Source: Vitreimonas flagellata (GTDB lineage: Bacteria > Pseudomonadota > Alphaproteobacteria > Caulobacterales > Aquidulcibacteraceae). Taken from it: a DNA stretch of 64,000 bases. The notes under the pieces were generated by a model that searched no databases, was not told where the DNA came from, and saw nothing but the letters and a program-made list of their open reading frames with translations. The position numbers and the translations under genes are program-made. The first letter of the stretch is position 1. Every line of letters begins with the position of its first letter. The stretch is taken from contig NZ_SBJL01000005.1 in assembly GCF_004634425.1 (NCBI RefSeq), positions 186,001 to 250,000 on the forward strand. The letters run 5' to 3'. Positions 53,401-63,301 of the stretch are shown here, piece after piece.

Positions 53401-53886
53401 TCAGAGCGGCTGAGCCTTGCCGGACTGGGTTTCCAGCGTCGCGGCCAGCGCATCCGGCTTGTCCGCATCGCGCGTGATCCCGTCAGCGAATGGCTCATAC
53501 GCCGCCAATACCGTGTCCGGGCCGCCGAGCAGTGTTTCCGTGGTGAAGCTGTAATCAATCGGCGCGATCTCGATCCAGGCCTCGTCCTCTGCGTTCTGCG
53601 TGGGCGCCAAAGGGCCGGCGCGAACAACCAGTTCGCCGCGCGTTTGCGTTTGGCTTAATTCCATCGCGTAAGCCACGCCGCCTGGATTCCAGTCCGGGCC
53701 GCCCGTGATCACATAATCGACGCCGACGGCGGTAAACGCGAAGATCGCGGCGAACACAGCCGATGCTTTGCTGCGTTCGCGATTGGCCGGCACGGCCCAG
53801 AACGCACGCACTTGGCGCTGCACGTGCCGCGCGGCCGCGCGTGCGCGCACAAGCGGTTTGCGCGGGAGGCTGATGCGCTCAAACAT
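53401..53886 (-). CDS. Membrane-anchored hypothetical protein, paralogue A
   Basis: This 161-residue protein has a basic cytoplasmic N-terminus (RKPLVRARAAARHVQRQVRA), one membrane helix (ASAVFAAIFAFTAVGVDYV) and a periplasmic part starting ITGGPDWNPGG. The helix-TGG-x-D arrangement is shared with the downstream gene (60-bp gap), supporting a tandem duplication. I do not recognise the family. CGGAG lies 6 bases before the ATG at 53886, which supports that start over one at 53937. Confidence 0.75.
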   Translation of the reverse strand: MFERISLPRKPLVRARAAARHVQRQVRAFWAVPANRERSKASAVFAAIFAFTAVGVDYVITGGPDWNPGGVAYAMELSQTQTRGELVVRAGPLAPTQNAEDEAWIEIAPIDYSFTTETLLGGPDTVLAAYEPFADGITRDADKPDALAATLETQSGKAQPL

Positions 53887-53999
53887 GGACGGCTCCGGCG
53901 GCTCAAACCGTTTCGGCGTCGCACGAATTTCGCGCAACGCGTGATTTTTCTACGCGCATTCGCGCGCGAAGCCAAGAAGCGCCGGATTATGTCCCTGTA

Positions 54000-54031
54000 A
54001 CGGTGCGTTCGCCTTGCTGCGAACGCACCGT
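54000..54031. terminator. Perfect hairpin after abgT
   Basis: A 12-bp perfect stem (ACGGTGCGTTCG / CGAACGCACCGT) with an 8-base loop lies 8 bases past the abgT stop. There is no T-run, so rho-independent termination is less certain. Confidence 0.55.
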
Positions 54032-54038
54032 CGGGAGC

Positions 54039-55622
54039 TTACTGCGCCGGTGCGGGCGGGAGCGTATAGTCGACGACGGCGCCTGGCCCCAGCGGCAGGT
54101 CAACATATACCCAAGCGAAGGTGAGGCCCACGCCGACGATCAGTATCCACATCGAATACGGCAGCATGGTCGCCGTCAGGCTGCCGAGGCCGAAATCGGT
54201 CCGCCAACGCTGGCAGAACGTCAGCACGAGCGGGAAATAGACCATGAGCGGGGTGATGATGTTGGTGGCCCCGTCGCCGACGCGATAGGCGGCGGTGGTC
54301 ATTTCTGGGCTGACGCCCAGCAGCATCATCATCGGCACCAGCACCGGCGCCATCAGCGCCCATTTCGCGCTGGCCGAACCGACGAACAAATTGATCAGCG
54401 CCGTGAACGCCACGATCAGCACCAGCAACGCCGGCAACGGCAAGCCTGAATGCTCAATCGCCGCCGCACCTTGCACCGCAAAGATGAGGCCGAGGTTGGA
54501 CCAATTGAACATGGCCACGAAGTGCGCGGCCGCGAACGCGAGTACGAGATAATAGGAAAGGTCGCCCATGGCGCCCGCCATCATCTTCACCGCGTCGCGA
54601 TGGTTTTTCACCGTCCCGACGGCGGCGCCATAAGCCCAGCCCGCCGCCAGGAAGAGCACGAAGAAGCCCGCCACGAGTGATTGGTAGAAGGGCGTTAGCC
54701 GCGCTTCGGGGATTGCCGCTTCTTCATCGATCAGCGGCGTGCCCGGCATGAATACGAACGCGGCCCAGAGCGCCACCACGAGCAACGCCGCAAGACCAGC
54801 GCGACCAAGGCCCTTCTTTTCGTCAGCATTCAGCGGCGCATTTGCGTCGCCCAGATTCTGCATCGCTTCGCCGTCCGGCGTTGCGTAGCGCTTCAGGCGC
54901 GGCTCGATGATCACGTCCGTTACGAACCAGATCACCGGCAAGAACACGAACAGCATCGCGGCAATGAAGAACCAATTGCCAGCGATATTGGCGTCCCAAC
55001 CGGGCGCCAATTGTTCGGCGGCGGTTTCCGTAATGCCGAACAGCAGCGCGTCGAGCTGGCCGGGCAACAAGTTCGCGGAGAAGCCGCCCGAAACGCCCGC
55101 GAATGCCGCTGCAATGCCGGCGATCGGATGGCGCCCGGCCGCAGCGTAGAGCACCCCCGCCAGCGGGATCAGCACAACGTAAGCGGCGTCCGCGGCGAGG
55201 TTGCCCATCATCCCGACAAATGCGACCGCCGGCGTCAGCAAAAATTTGGGCGCATCCTTCACGCCCGCGCGCATCGCGCTCGCGAACAGCCCCGAGCGTT
55301 CGGCAACGCCTGCGCCCAGCATCACCACCAGCACATAGCCCAGCGGGTGGAAGTGCGTGAACGTCGCCGGCATCTCCACCCAAAGGCGGCGAATGTTCTC
55401 CGGCGAAAGCATGCTGGCGGCGGTGATGGTGACGGGCTGGCCGCTCTCATCCAATTGCGTGGGGTGTTGTGCGGAATAGCCAAAGGCGGCCGCGATCGCC
55501 GAGCCGGCGATCAAAATACCGATCAGCCAGAAGAAGATGAAAACCGGATCGGGCAGTTTGTTGCCCGCGCGTTCGATCAGGCCAAGAATGCCCTTCTGTC
55601 GCTCCTGCGTCGCTTCCGCCAT
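54039..55622 (-). CDS. abgT: AbgT family transporter
   Basis: This 527-residue inner-membrane protein of the AbgT family has about eleven helices. E. coli AbgT imports p-aminobenzoyl-glutamate; MtrF-like members export antifolates. Family segments are GLIERAGNKLPDPVFIFFWL, GVAERSGLFASAMRAG, LNLFVGSASAKWALMAPVLVPM (here INLFVGSASAKWALM) and YRVGDGATNIITPLMVYF. ATG 55622 is chosen for family length; a GAGAGG lies 9 bases upstream. It follows an exported amidase gene (90 bp), which follows aroC. Confidence 0.9.
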   Translation of the reverse strand: MAEATQERQKGILGLIERAGNKLPDPVFIFFWLIGILIAGSAIAAAFGYSAQHPTQLDESGQPVTITAASMLSPENIRRLWVEMPATFTHFHPLGYVLVVMLGAGVAERSGLFASAMRAGVKDAPKFLLTPAVAFVGMMGNLAADAAYVVLIPLAGVLYAAAGRHPIAGIAAAFAGVSGGFSANLLPGQLDALLFGITETAAEQLAPGWDANIAGNWFFIAAMLFVFLPVIWFVTDVIIEPRLKRYATPDGEAMQNLGDANAPLNADEKKGLGRAGLAALLVVALWAAFVFMPGTPLIDEEAAIPEARLTPFYQSLVAGFFVLFLAAGWAYGAAVGTVKNHRDAVKMMAGAMGDLSYYLVLAFAAAHFVAMFNWSNLGLIFAVQGAAAIEHSGLPLPALLVLIVAFTALINLFVGSASAKWALMAPVLVPMMMLLGVSPEMTTAAYRVGDGATNIITPLMVYFPLVLTFCQRWRTDFGLGSLTATMLPYSMWILIVGVGLTFAWVYVDLPLGPGAVVDYTLPPAPAQ

Positions 55623-55712
55623 GTCGCTGAACCTCTCCCACAAGCGAGCGCCGTGCGCCCAGCCGTCCCTTGGCGGTAGGAATTGGCGGCAAAAGCCAGG
55701 CAAGGCAAGCGC

Positions 55713-57323
55713 TTAAGGCGGGCTAGTTCCGTGTCCCGCCAGAGCGGGCGCCACGCGTTCGTCTTGGTTGAGCGTCGGCAAATAGCGCGGTGGCATGCGT
55801 GGCTGAGCGCTCTGCTCGTAGGCGTAGGCGTAGGAAAGTAATTGCGCTTCCGTCCAGGCGGCGCCGACAAAGGAGAGCCCGACGGGCAAGCCATCGACCA
55901 GGCCCATCGGTACGGTAACGTGCGGATAGCCGGCTACAGCGGGAAGCATGCTTGCGCCGCCGCCGACATAATGGTCGCCATTGACGACATCGTTGGTCCA
56001 GGCGGGCCCGGTTGTTGGCGCGATTAGCGCATCGACGCGATTGCTCCCCAGCATCGCATCGATAGCGGAGGAAGCCGCTGCGACCGCGCGCCGTCGCGCC
56101 GCCTGATAATCGGCATTGGCCAACCCGCCGCTTGCCTGCGCCGCTTCGAACAAGTCCTGGCCGAAGAACACCGTTTCCGCCGGCGTGTTGGCGTTGAACG
56201 CAATCACATCGGCGAGTGTGCGGGTAACGACGCTGTCCGGCGTTGTCGCCAGATAAGCGTCCAAGTCTGAGCGAAGCTCGGCCAAAAGTACTGTGAACTC
56301 ATCTTGGCCGATGCTGTCCCAGCCCTCTGGCGCGGCTTCGATCTCGACGATCTCGGCGCCAGCTGCGCGAAGTTCGCTAAGTGCTGCTTCAAAGCGGCGA
56401 TCCACGCCGGCGTGGAAGCCAGCGGCAAAGCGCATCACACCCAGACGCCGTCCGCGGAGTGCGTTGGCGTCGAGTGCGGCGCTGTAATCTTGGCGTAGAT
56501 TGTCGGCCGCGGCGGTCGCAGCGTCATTCGGATCCGTGCCCGCCATGGCGGTGAGGAGGATCGCGACGTCGGCGACGGAACGGCCCATCGGGCCCGCTGT
56601 GTCCTGCGTGTGGCTGATCGGGACGATATGGGTGCGCGAAACCAGGCCCACGGTCGGCTTGATGCCGACAAGTCCGTTCACGGACGAGGGGCAAACGATC
56701 GAACCGTCCGTCTCGGTGCCGACGGCGATGGCGGCGAGGCTCGCCGCGATTGCCGCGCCAGAGCCTGAAGATGAACCGCAGGTGTTGCGATCGAGCGCGT
56801 AGGGATTGCGCGTCAGGCCGCCGACGGCGCTCCAGCCGCTGACGGATGCGGAGGAGCGAATGTTCGCCCATTCCGACAAATTGGTTTTGCCGAGAATAAT
56901 TGCGCCAGCCGCGCGCAACCGCGCCACGAGCGGCGCGTCGCGGTTGGTGATGTTGTTCGCCAGCGCCAAGGAGCCAGCCGTTGTCGGCATCGGATCGGCG
57001 CTTTCGATGTTGTCCTTCAGCAGGATCGGGATGCCGTGCAGGGGCCCGCGGACACGGCCGGCGGCGCGCTCTGCATCGAGCGCGCGGGCTTGCTCAAGCG
57101 CCTGCGGGTTGAGCGTGATCACGCTGTTGAGTGTGGGGCCTGCATCATCAATCGCGGCCATGCGGTCGAGATAGGCTTGCACGAGTTGCTCGCTCGTGAC
57201 GGCGCCGGAGTCCAAATCAGCGCGCAATTCCGAGATAGAGCGCTCTTCGACATTGTAGCTGGGCGCGGGCGGCGTACACGCTGTCAGAACCAAGGCGACG
57301 CAGACCGCCAGCAGCTTACGCAT
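55713..57323 (-). CDS. Amidase-signature enzyme, putative lipoprotein
   Basis: This 536-residue amidase has the Lys and Ser motifs in HGIPILLKDNIES, DRNTCGSSSGSGAAIAASLA and VGTETDGSIVCPSSVNGLVG. The N-terminus is a lipoprotein signal (LLAVCVALVLTACTPP), placing it in the periplasm. The substrate is unknown. Its place between aroC (13 bp) and an AbgT transporter gene (90 bp) raises the idea of releasing p-aminobenzoyl compounds for uptake, which is inference only. ATG 57323 is preferred over the frame to 57419, which would extend into aroC. Confidence 0.88.
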   Translation of the reverse strand: MRKLLAVCVALVLTACTPPAPSYNVEERSISELRADLDSGAVTSEQLVQAYLDRMAAIDDAGPTLNSVITLNPQALEQARALDAERAAGRVRGPLHGIPILLKDNIESADPMPTTAGSLALANNITNRDAPLVARLRAAGAIILGKTNLSEWANIRSSASVSGWSAVGGLTRNPYALDRNTCGSSSGSGAAIAASLAAIAVGTETDGSIVCPSSVNGLVGIKPTVGLVSRTHIVPISHTQDTAGPMGRSVADVAILLTAMAGTDPNDAATAAADNLRQDYSAALDANALRGRRLGVMRFAAGFHAGVDRRFEAALSELRAAGAEIVEIEAAPEGWDSIGQDEFTVLLAELRSDLDAYLATTPDSVVTRTLADVIAFNANTPAETVFFGQDLFEAAQASGGLANADYQAARRRAVAAASSAIDAMLGSNRVDALIAPTTGPAWTNDVVNGDHYVGGGASMLPAVAGYPHVTVPMGLVDGLPVGLSFVGAAWTEAQLLSYAYAYEQSAQPRMPPRYLPTLNQDERVAPALAGHGTSPP

Positions 57324-57336
57324 AATCTTCTCCCGA

Positions 57337-58431
57337 TTATCGCCCAGTCTGCCCGCGATGGCGCAACTTTGCGTCTGCCAGCACGCAGGCGAGCATCGCC
57401 TCCGCCACGGGCGCTGCACGAATGCCCACGCACGGATCGTGACGGCCCTTGGTCATCACCTCGGTGTTCGCGCCATCCTTCGTGATCGAACGCCGCGGCG
57501 TGAGGATGGAGGAGGTGGGCTTGATCGCGATCCGCGCCACGATCGGCTGGCCCGTCGAGATGCCGCCCAGCACGCCGCCGGCGTGGTTCGACAAGAACAG
57601 CGGCTTGCCGTCATTGCCGGCGCGCATCTCGTCGGCGTTCTCGACGCCGGTCAGTTCAGCCGCTTCGAACCCCGCGCCGATCTCAACGCCTTTGACGGCG
57701 TTGATGCTCATCATTGCGCCCGCGATCTCGGCGTCGATCTTGCCGTAGATCGGCGCACCCCAACCGGCCGGCACGCCTGTCGCTTCGACCTCGAGAACGG
57801 CGCCAACGGAATTGCCGTCCTTGCGCGTCTCGTCGAGCAGGGCTTCCCATTCTTTCGCAGCCGCTGCATCGGGCGACCAGAACGGGTTGTTTTCAATCTC
57901 ATTCCAATCCCAGCGCGCGCGATCAATCTTCACTTTGCCGATCTGCACGAGGGCTGCGCGGATGGTGATCTCGTCGCCCAGTATCCGCCGCGCCACTGCG
58001 CCAGCAGCAACACGCGCCGCCGTCTCACGCGCGGACGATCGCCCGCCGCCGCGATAATCGCGCACGCCGTACTTCGCGTCGTACACATAGTCCGCGTGGC
58101 CGGGCCGATACGTGTCGCGGATATCGCCGTAATCCTTGCTGCGTTGATCGGTGTTTTCGATCAGTAGCGAAATCGGCGCGCCGGTCGTCACCGGGCCTTC
58201 GGTGCGATCATCCTCAAACACGCCGGAGAGGATCTTCACTTCGTCCGCTTCACGCCGCTGCGTGACGAAGCGGCTCGTACCGGGCTTACGCCGGTTCAGC
58301 CAATACTGAATATCGGCGACCGACAAAGGCAGACCGGGCGGGCAGCCATCGACCACGCAGCCCAACGCCGGCCCATGGCTTTCGCCCCAGGTGGTGACGC
58401 GGAAAAGGTGGCCGAACGTGTTGTGGGACAT
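57337..58431 (-). CDS. aroC: Chorismate synthase
   Basis: This 364-residue FMN-dependent enzyme makes chorismate, the branch point for aromatic amino acids and p-aminobenzoate. Conserved segments are [21 protein letters not shown] at the N-terminus (here one 20-residue block), then [28 protein letters not shown] and [15 protein letters not shown]. Length and motifs are standard. It is the first gene of the probable aroC - amidase - abgT unit. The gap to the upstream DUF4180 gene is 44 bp. Confidence 0.96.
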   Translation of the reverse strand: MSHNTFGHLFRVTTWGESHGPALGCVVDGCPPGLPLSVADIQYWLNRRKPGTSRFVTQRREADEVKILSGVFEDDRTEGPVTTGAPISLLIENTDQRSKDYGDIRDTYRPGHADYVYDAKYGVRDYRGGGRSSARETAARVAAGAVARRILGDEITIRAALVQIGKVKIDRARWDWNEIENNPFWSPDAAAAKEWEALLDETRKDGNSVGAVLEVEATGVPAGWGAPIYGKIDAEIAGAMMSINAVKGVEIGAGFEAAELTGVENADEMRAGNDGKPLFLSNHAGGVLGGISTGQPIVARIAIKPTSSILTPRRSITKDGANTEVMTKGRHDPCVGIRAAPVAEAMLACVLADAKLRHRGQTGR

Positions 58432-58475
58432 CGCGTCCCGTCAGTGACACAAGCTGCCAGCGCGGGCAACGCCGC

Positions 58476-58841
58476 TCACTTCGCCGGCGCCAGCCGCGTG
58501 CCCAATTCGGCGCTGTCGCGCACAAACCAGACATCTCGCCCGCGATTAGATTCGCGCACGAAATCAGCCAGCGGCTGCGATGCTTCCACGTGCCCCGAAA
58601 TGTCGCCAAGGATCGCGACGCGCAGCCGATAGTTAACGAACTTCTGGATGAAGTGGCCGGCCTTGCGCGTGCTGAGCTGGAAGAAATCTGAACTCAACCG
58701 CTCCGCCGGAATGGCGACCAGGCGCGCATCCGAACTCAAAGCTTCGGTGATCAGATCCGTCGCGTCGCGCTCGCTTTCAAGCGCTGCGCCACGATGGCTG
58801 ATCTCGGCGACCCGTTCGCCGTGCAGAGAATAGACGATCAT
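58476..58841 (-). CDS. DUF4180 family protein
   Basis: This is a 121-residue soluble protein. The end of the domain, with LADFVRESNRGRDVWFVRD, matches DUF4180 as I remember it; the earlier part has ERLSSDFFQLSTRKAGHF. The function is unknown. The ATG at 58841 overlaps the stop of the upstream peptidase-like gene (TGATG), so the two are coupled. Confidence 0.82.
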   Translation of the reverse strand: MIVYSLHGERVAEISHRGAALESERDATDLITEALSSDARLVAIPAERLSSDFFQLSTRKAGHFIQKFVNYRLRVAILGDISGHVEASQPLADFVRESNRGRDVWFVRDSAELGTRLAPAK

Positions 58842-59773
58842 ATACCCTCACATTGCGCCAATTGCGCAAGCGCAGCCTCAACCACGGGGCGGGCAGCCTC
58901 CATGTCGAGATGCGCTAATTCTTGAATCGAATGCCTGCGTCCCGCTTCGCGCGCGACCAGGTAGCCGACATAATAGCCAAATCGGGGCGGCAAGCGCTCA
59001 TTCAAGCGGCTGAAGCTAAAAAGTGCGGCAAGGTCGGCGCTAGCGCTGGAGTCGAGGCGCGCGCGCACGGTGCAGACCGCTTCAGTCAGATCGGCGTTCA
59101 CGGCGGCCGGGATGTCTTCCGGCGTCGTCAACAGCAATTGCGCGTCCGTGGCGTCCGGATTGAGTTCCCGCGCAACATGCACGGCAAGACCTTCGCTCCA
59201 GAGCGAGCACCACACTTCCGCGCATTCCTGGAACGCCCGCTGGTGGTACACATGGAAGAGCTCGTGGTGAAAGAATGCCTCTACGTCGTCATTGGGGTGC
59301 ACGCGGCCCATCACGTCAGCGCCGAATATCAGAACCACTCCGTTGCTGAAGCTGCGCGTGCCGCCATCCATTTCACCGAGCGAATGCAGCAGATAGACGT
59401 CGCCGAATTCGCCGATGTCGGGGAAGGCGCGCGTGAAACTCGCATAGGCCGGATCGAGCAGCGCGACGAAAGACGCCGAGCGGCTGAGATAGGCCTCGCG
59501 TTCGGCTGGAAAGCGCTCGATCGCGCGCCCGATACGCGCATCGTATTGGCCCTGCGTGATCGTGCTGAAGCGCGCACGCCCGTAAAAATCTGGAAACAAT
59601 GGGGCCACGTCGGTCTTGAACGCTTTGACGCGCACTTCAACCGGCATGCCCTCGGTACGATCATAGGCGGCGACAAATTCGTCGGTGAGATCGGTCAATC
59701 GGTAAGGCTGCGCGGCGGCCGTCGCACCAGCAAGAGCGACTATGGCGCTTAGCGCCGATAAGAACCAATTCAT
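58838..59773 (-). CDS. Exported gluzincin-like metalloprotein (HExxH)
   Basis: This 311-residue protein has a signal peptide (FLSALSAIVALAGATAAAQ). The motif FFHHELFHVYHQRAF contains HExxH plus a further His, and EGLAVHVARELNP downstream offers a Glu that could be the third zinc ligand, as in gluzincin peptidases. I cannot name the family; it resembles DUF2268-type predicted proteases. The start at 59773 begins the signal peptide. It overlaps the DUF4180 gene by 4 bases and is divergent from pdxH (87 bp). Confidence 0.78.
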   Translation of the reverse strand: MNWFLSALSAIVALAGATAAAQPYRLTDLTDEFVAAYDRTEGMPVEVRVKAFKTDVAPLFPDFYGRARFSTITQGQYDARIGRAIERFPAEREAYLSRSASFVALLDPAYASFTRAFPDIGEFGDVYLLHSLGEMDGGTRSFSNGVVLIFGADVMGRVHPNDDVEAFFHHELFHVYHQRAFQECAEVWCSLWSEGLAVHVARELNPDATDAQLLLTTPEDIPAAVNADLTEAVCTVRARLDSSASADLAALFSFSRLNERLPPRFGYYVGYLVAREAGRRHSIQELAHLDMEAARPVVEAALAQLAQCEGI

Positions 59774-59860
59774 GGAAATCCCTCCCTTATCTTTGGGATG
59801 CGGCGCTAGGCGCATTCGGATGCGCGCGTGGGCGTGCTAGGAGAGGTGCAGGAGCCGCCC

Positions 59861-60523
59861 TTGTCCAACGATCTGATCCCGCCGTCGCCGAAATACGATC
59901 CCGCCGCCCAGCCGCCGCCGGACGACGCGACCTTGTTTGCGGAGAGCGAGCCGTTTGAACTGTTTGCGCGGTGGTTCAAGGAGGCCAAGGACAAGGAGCC
60001 CAACGATCCGAACGGCATGGCGCTCGCCACCGCGGATGCTTCTGGCTTTCCCGACGTGCGCATGGTGCTCCTGAAGGATTTCGACAATCGCGGTTTCGCC
60101 TTCTACTCGAACGCCGAAAGCGCCAAGGGCCGCCAGCTTGAAGTCAATCCACGCGCGGCCGTGGTGTTTCACTGGAAGAGCCTGCGCCGCCAGGTGCGCG
60201 TGCGCGGTCTGATCGAGCGCGTGTCAGCGGAAGAATCCGACGCGTATTTCCAAAGCCGCGATCGCGGCGCGCGACTGGGCGCGTGGGCGAGCCAACAATC
60301 GCGCCCGCTCAAAGATCGTCTCGCGCTCGAAAAGCGCATCGCTGAGTTTGCCGCTAAATACGGCTTGGGCGATGTGCCGCGTCCGGAATATTGGGGCGGC
60401 TACCGGCTCGTTCCGCTCGCGATCGAATTCTGGCGCGACCGGCCGTTCCGTTTGCACGACCGGCTCGTCTTCACGCGCGACGGCGCCAATAGCTCTTGGT
60501 CCAAATCTCGCCTCTACCCTTAA
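59861..60523 (+). CDS. pdxH: Pyridoxamine 5'-phosphate oxidase
   Basis: This 220-residue FMN enzyme makes pyridoxal 5'-phosphate from PNP or PMP. Family motifs are [54 protein letters not shown] and the C-terminal RLYP. I chose TTG 59861 ([13 protein letters not shown]) because AGGAG lies 8 bases upstream; a GTG at 59828 is an alternative and would add 11 residues. It is divergent from the gluzincin-like gene. Confidence 0.94.
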   Translation: MSNDLIPPSPKYDPAAQPPPDDATLFAESEPFELFARWFKEAKDKEPNDPNGMALATADASGFPDVRMVLLKDFDNRGFAFYSNAESAKGRQLEVNPRAAVVFHWKSLRRQVRVRGLIERVSAEESDAYFQSRDRGARLGAWASQQSRPLKDRLALEKRIAEFAAKYGLGDVPRPEYWGGYRLVPLAIEFWRDRPFRLHDRLVFTRDGANSSWSKSRLYP

Positions 60524-60568
60524 CGCTTCTTTCAATCGCCAAGGCCGAGTTTGGGGCATTCCAGACTC

Positions 60569-60952
60569 ATGGAGGCGCGGGCGGTGCGCGGTTTTGACAG
60601 GGCGGTGGCGGCGCTGATGCTGCGGGCGATGCCGACCATGCCGCCCACGCATGAGAAGCGCCTCGTGCCCGCCATCGACGACGCCAATCGCGCCCAGCTC
60701 GACCGCAACACCATCGCACATCAGCGCGCGGCCCTCGTCGCTTCGCTTTGGCCCGAGCCCACGCGCCAATGCGTAGCGCGCCCGGTTTTTGTGCAATTCT
60801 CCGCACCGGCGATCTTTGGTCTCGTGTTTCACTTCGGCGCGCCATCCCGTGTCGACGCACGGGCGCTGCAAGCGCGCCTGAACGCCGTTTATGGCGCGGC
60901 GAAAGCGCCCATCGCCCCCAAAGTCGTGCCGGAAACCGCCAAAGCGGCCTGA
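60569..60952 (+). CDS. Hypothetical protein between pdxH and the acyl-CoA synthetase gene
   Basis: A 127-residue reading frame with codon use like its neighbours (GC-rich third positions, few rare codons). The product starts MEARAVRGFDRAVAALMLRA, has no clear signal peptide or membrane helix, and ends Ala/Lys/Pro-rich (KAPIAPKVVPETAKAA). No family is recognised. The Shine-Dalgarno is weak, so the start may be 60551 or elsewhere. A competing minus-strand frame here looks like a shadow. Confidence 0.55.
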   Translation: MEARAVRGFDRAVAALMLRAMPTMPPTHEKRLVPAIDDANRAQLDRNTIAHQRAALVASLWPEPTRQCVARPVFVQFSAPAIFGLVFHFGAPSRVDARALQARLNAVYGAAKAPIAPKVVPETAKAA

Positions 60953-61024
60953 CGCAGCGTTTGCCTTGTCCGCGCTGGATTGCTTTAGTGCCTCCAAACA
61001 GAAGTGTAGGGAGGCGTGAAGACA

Positions 61025-62680
<1,656 letters not shown>

Positions 62681-62750
62681 CCCGCCGCTAACTGCGTTTT
62701 GTTCCCGGCGTAAGCGCATCCTGCACCAAAGCGACCCCATATAGGGTCGT

Positions 62751-62870
62751 ATGAGTATCCGTTATCTGCTTTGGCGTGGATTGGGCGGTGTGGTTGGCGT
62801 GAGCGCGCTGATCAGCTTGGCCGCCGCGATCGGCGTGTTTGTCACACGCTTCGATCTGATGCCGCGCTAG
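62751..62870 (+). CDS. 39-residue single-pass membrane protein
   Basis: The product starts MSIRYLLWRGLGGVVGVSAL and has one membrane helix (about residues 12-31). AGGG lies 4 bases before the ATG and a clear terminator follows 6 bases after the stop, so this is probably a real gene. No family is recognised. It lies 70 bp after the acyl-CoA synthetase gene on the same strand. Confidence 0.65.
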   Translation: MSIRYLLWRGLGGVVGVSALISLAAAIGVFVTRFDLMPR

Positions 62871-62876
62871 CAAAAA

Positions 62877-62904
62877 CGGCTCCGATTTCTCGGAGCCGCT
62901 TCTT
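62877..62904 (+). terminator. Rho-independent terminator after the 39-residue gene
   Basis: A perfect 9-bp stem CGGCTCCGA / TCGGAGCCG with a TTTC loop is followed by CTTCTTA. Confidence 0.8.
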
Positions 62905-63070
62905 ACCCTTGCATCTGGCATTGCTGCTGTCTGCTTAGGTCCGGAGTGAACGGGCGAGCGGCGCTTTCGTTCCCACAAAAAGTGAAAGTTCCTACGCCCT
63001 TTCGTCTAGCGCGCCTTGGCGATGTTCGGCGTTCGCGGTGCGGCGCATATTTTGCAGCACGGAGGCTGTA

Positions 63071-63301
63071 ATGCGTTACCAGATCGAATTTCTCCGCCGG
63101 CCCAGCGACGAGGATTCCGTGTGCCTCACGCGCGAGCCCGACGCCCGCGATCTGCGCATTGCCGAGTTCCAAGCCCAAGCCTGGTCAGCGCAAGCCCAAG
63201 CCGCGCACGGGGCGCGCGCCTGGCAAATCCGTGACCTCGACAAGAACGGCCGCATCGTCAGCGTCGAACTCTTCGACGGCGCAACGCAGCGCGTCCACTA
63301 A
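63071..63301 (+). CDS. Small hypothetical protein
   Basis: This 76-residue soluble protein starts MRYQIEFLRRPSDEDSVCLT and has a compact alpha/beta composition (LRIAEFQAQAWSAQAQA, then WQIRDLDKNGRIVSVELFD). GGAGG lies 6 bases before the ATG at 63071, which decides the start against an earlier in-frame Met. The family is not recognised. It is convergent with the MBL-fold gene, overlapping by 4 bases. Confidence 0.8.
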   Translation: MRYQIEFLRRPSDEDSVCLTREPDARDLRIAEFQAQAWSAQAQAAHGARAWQIRDLDKNGRIVSVELFDGATQRVH

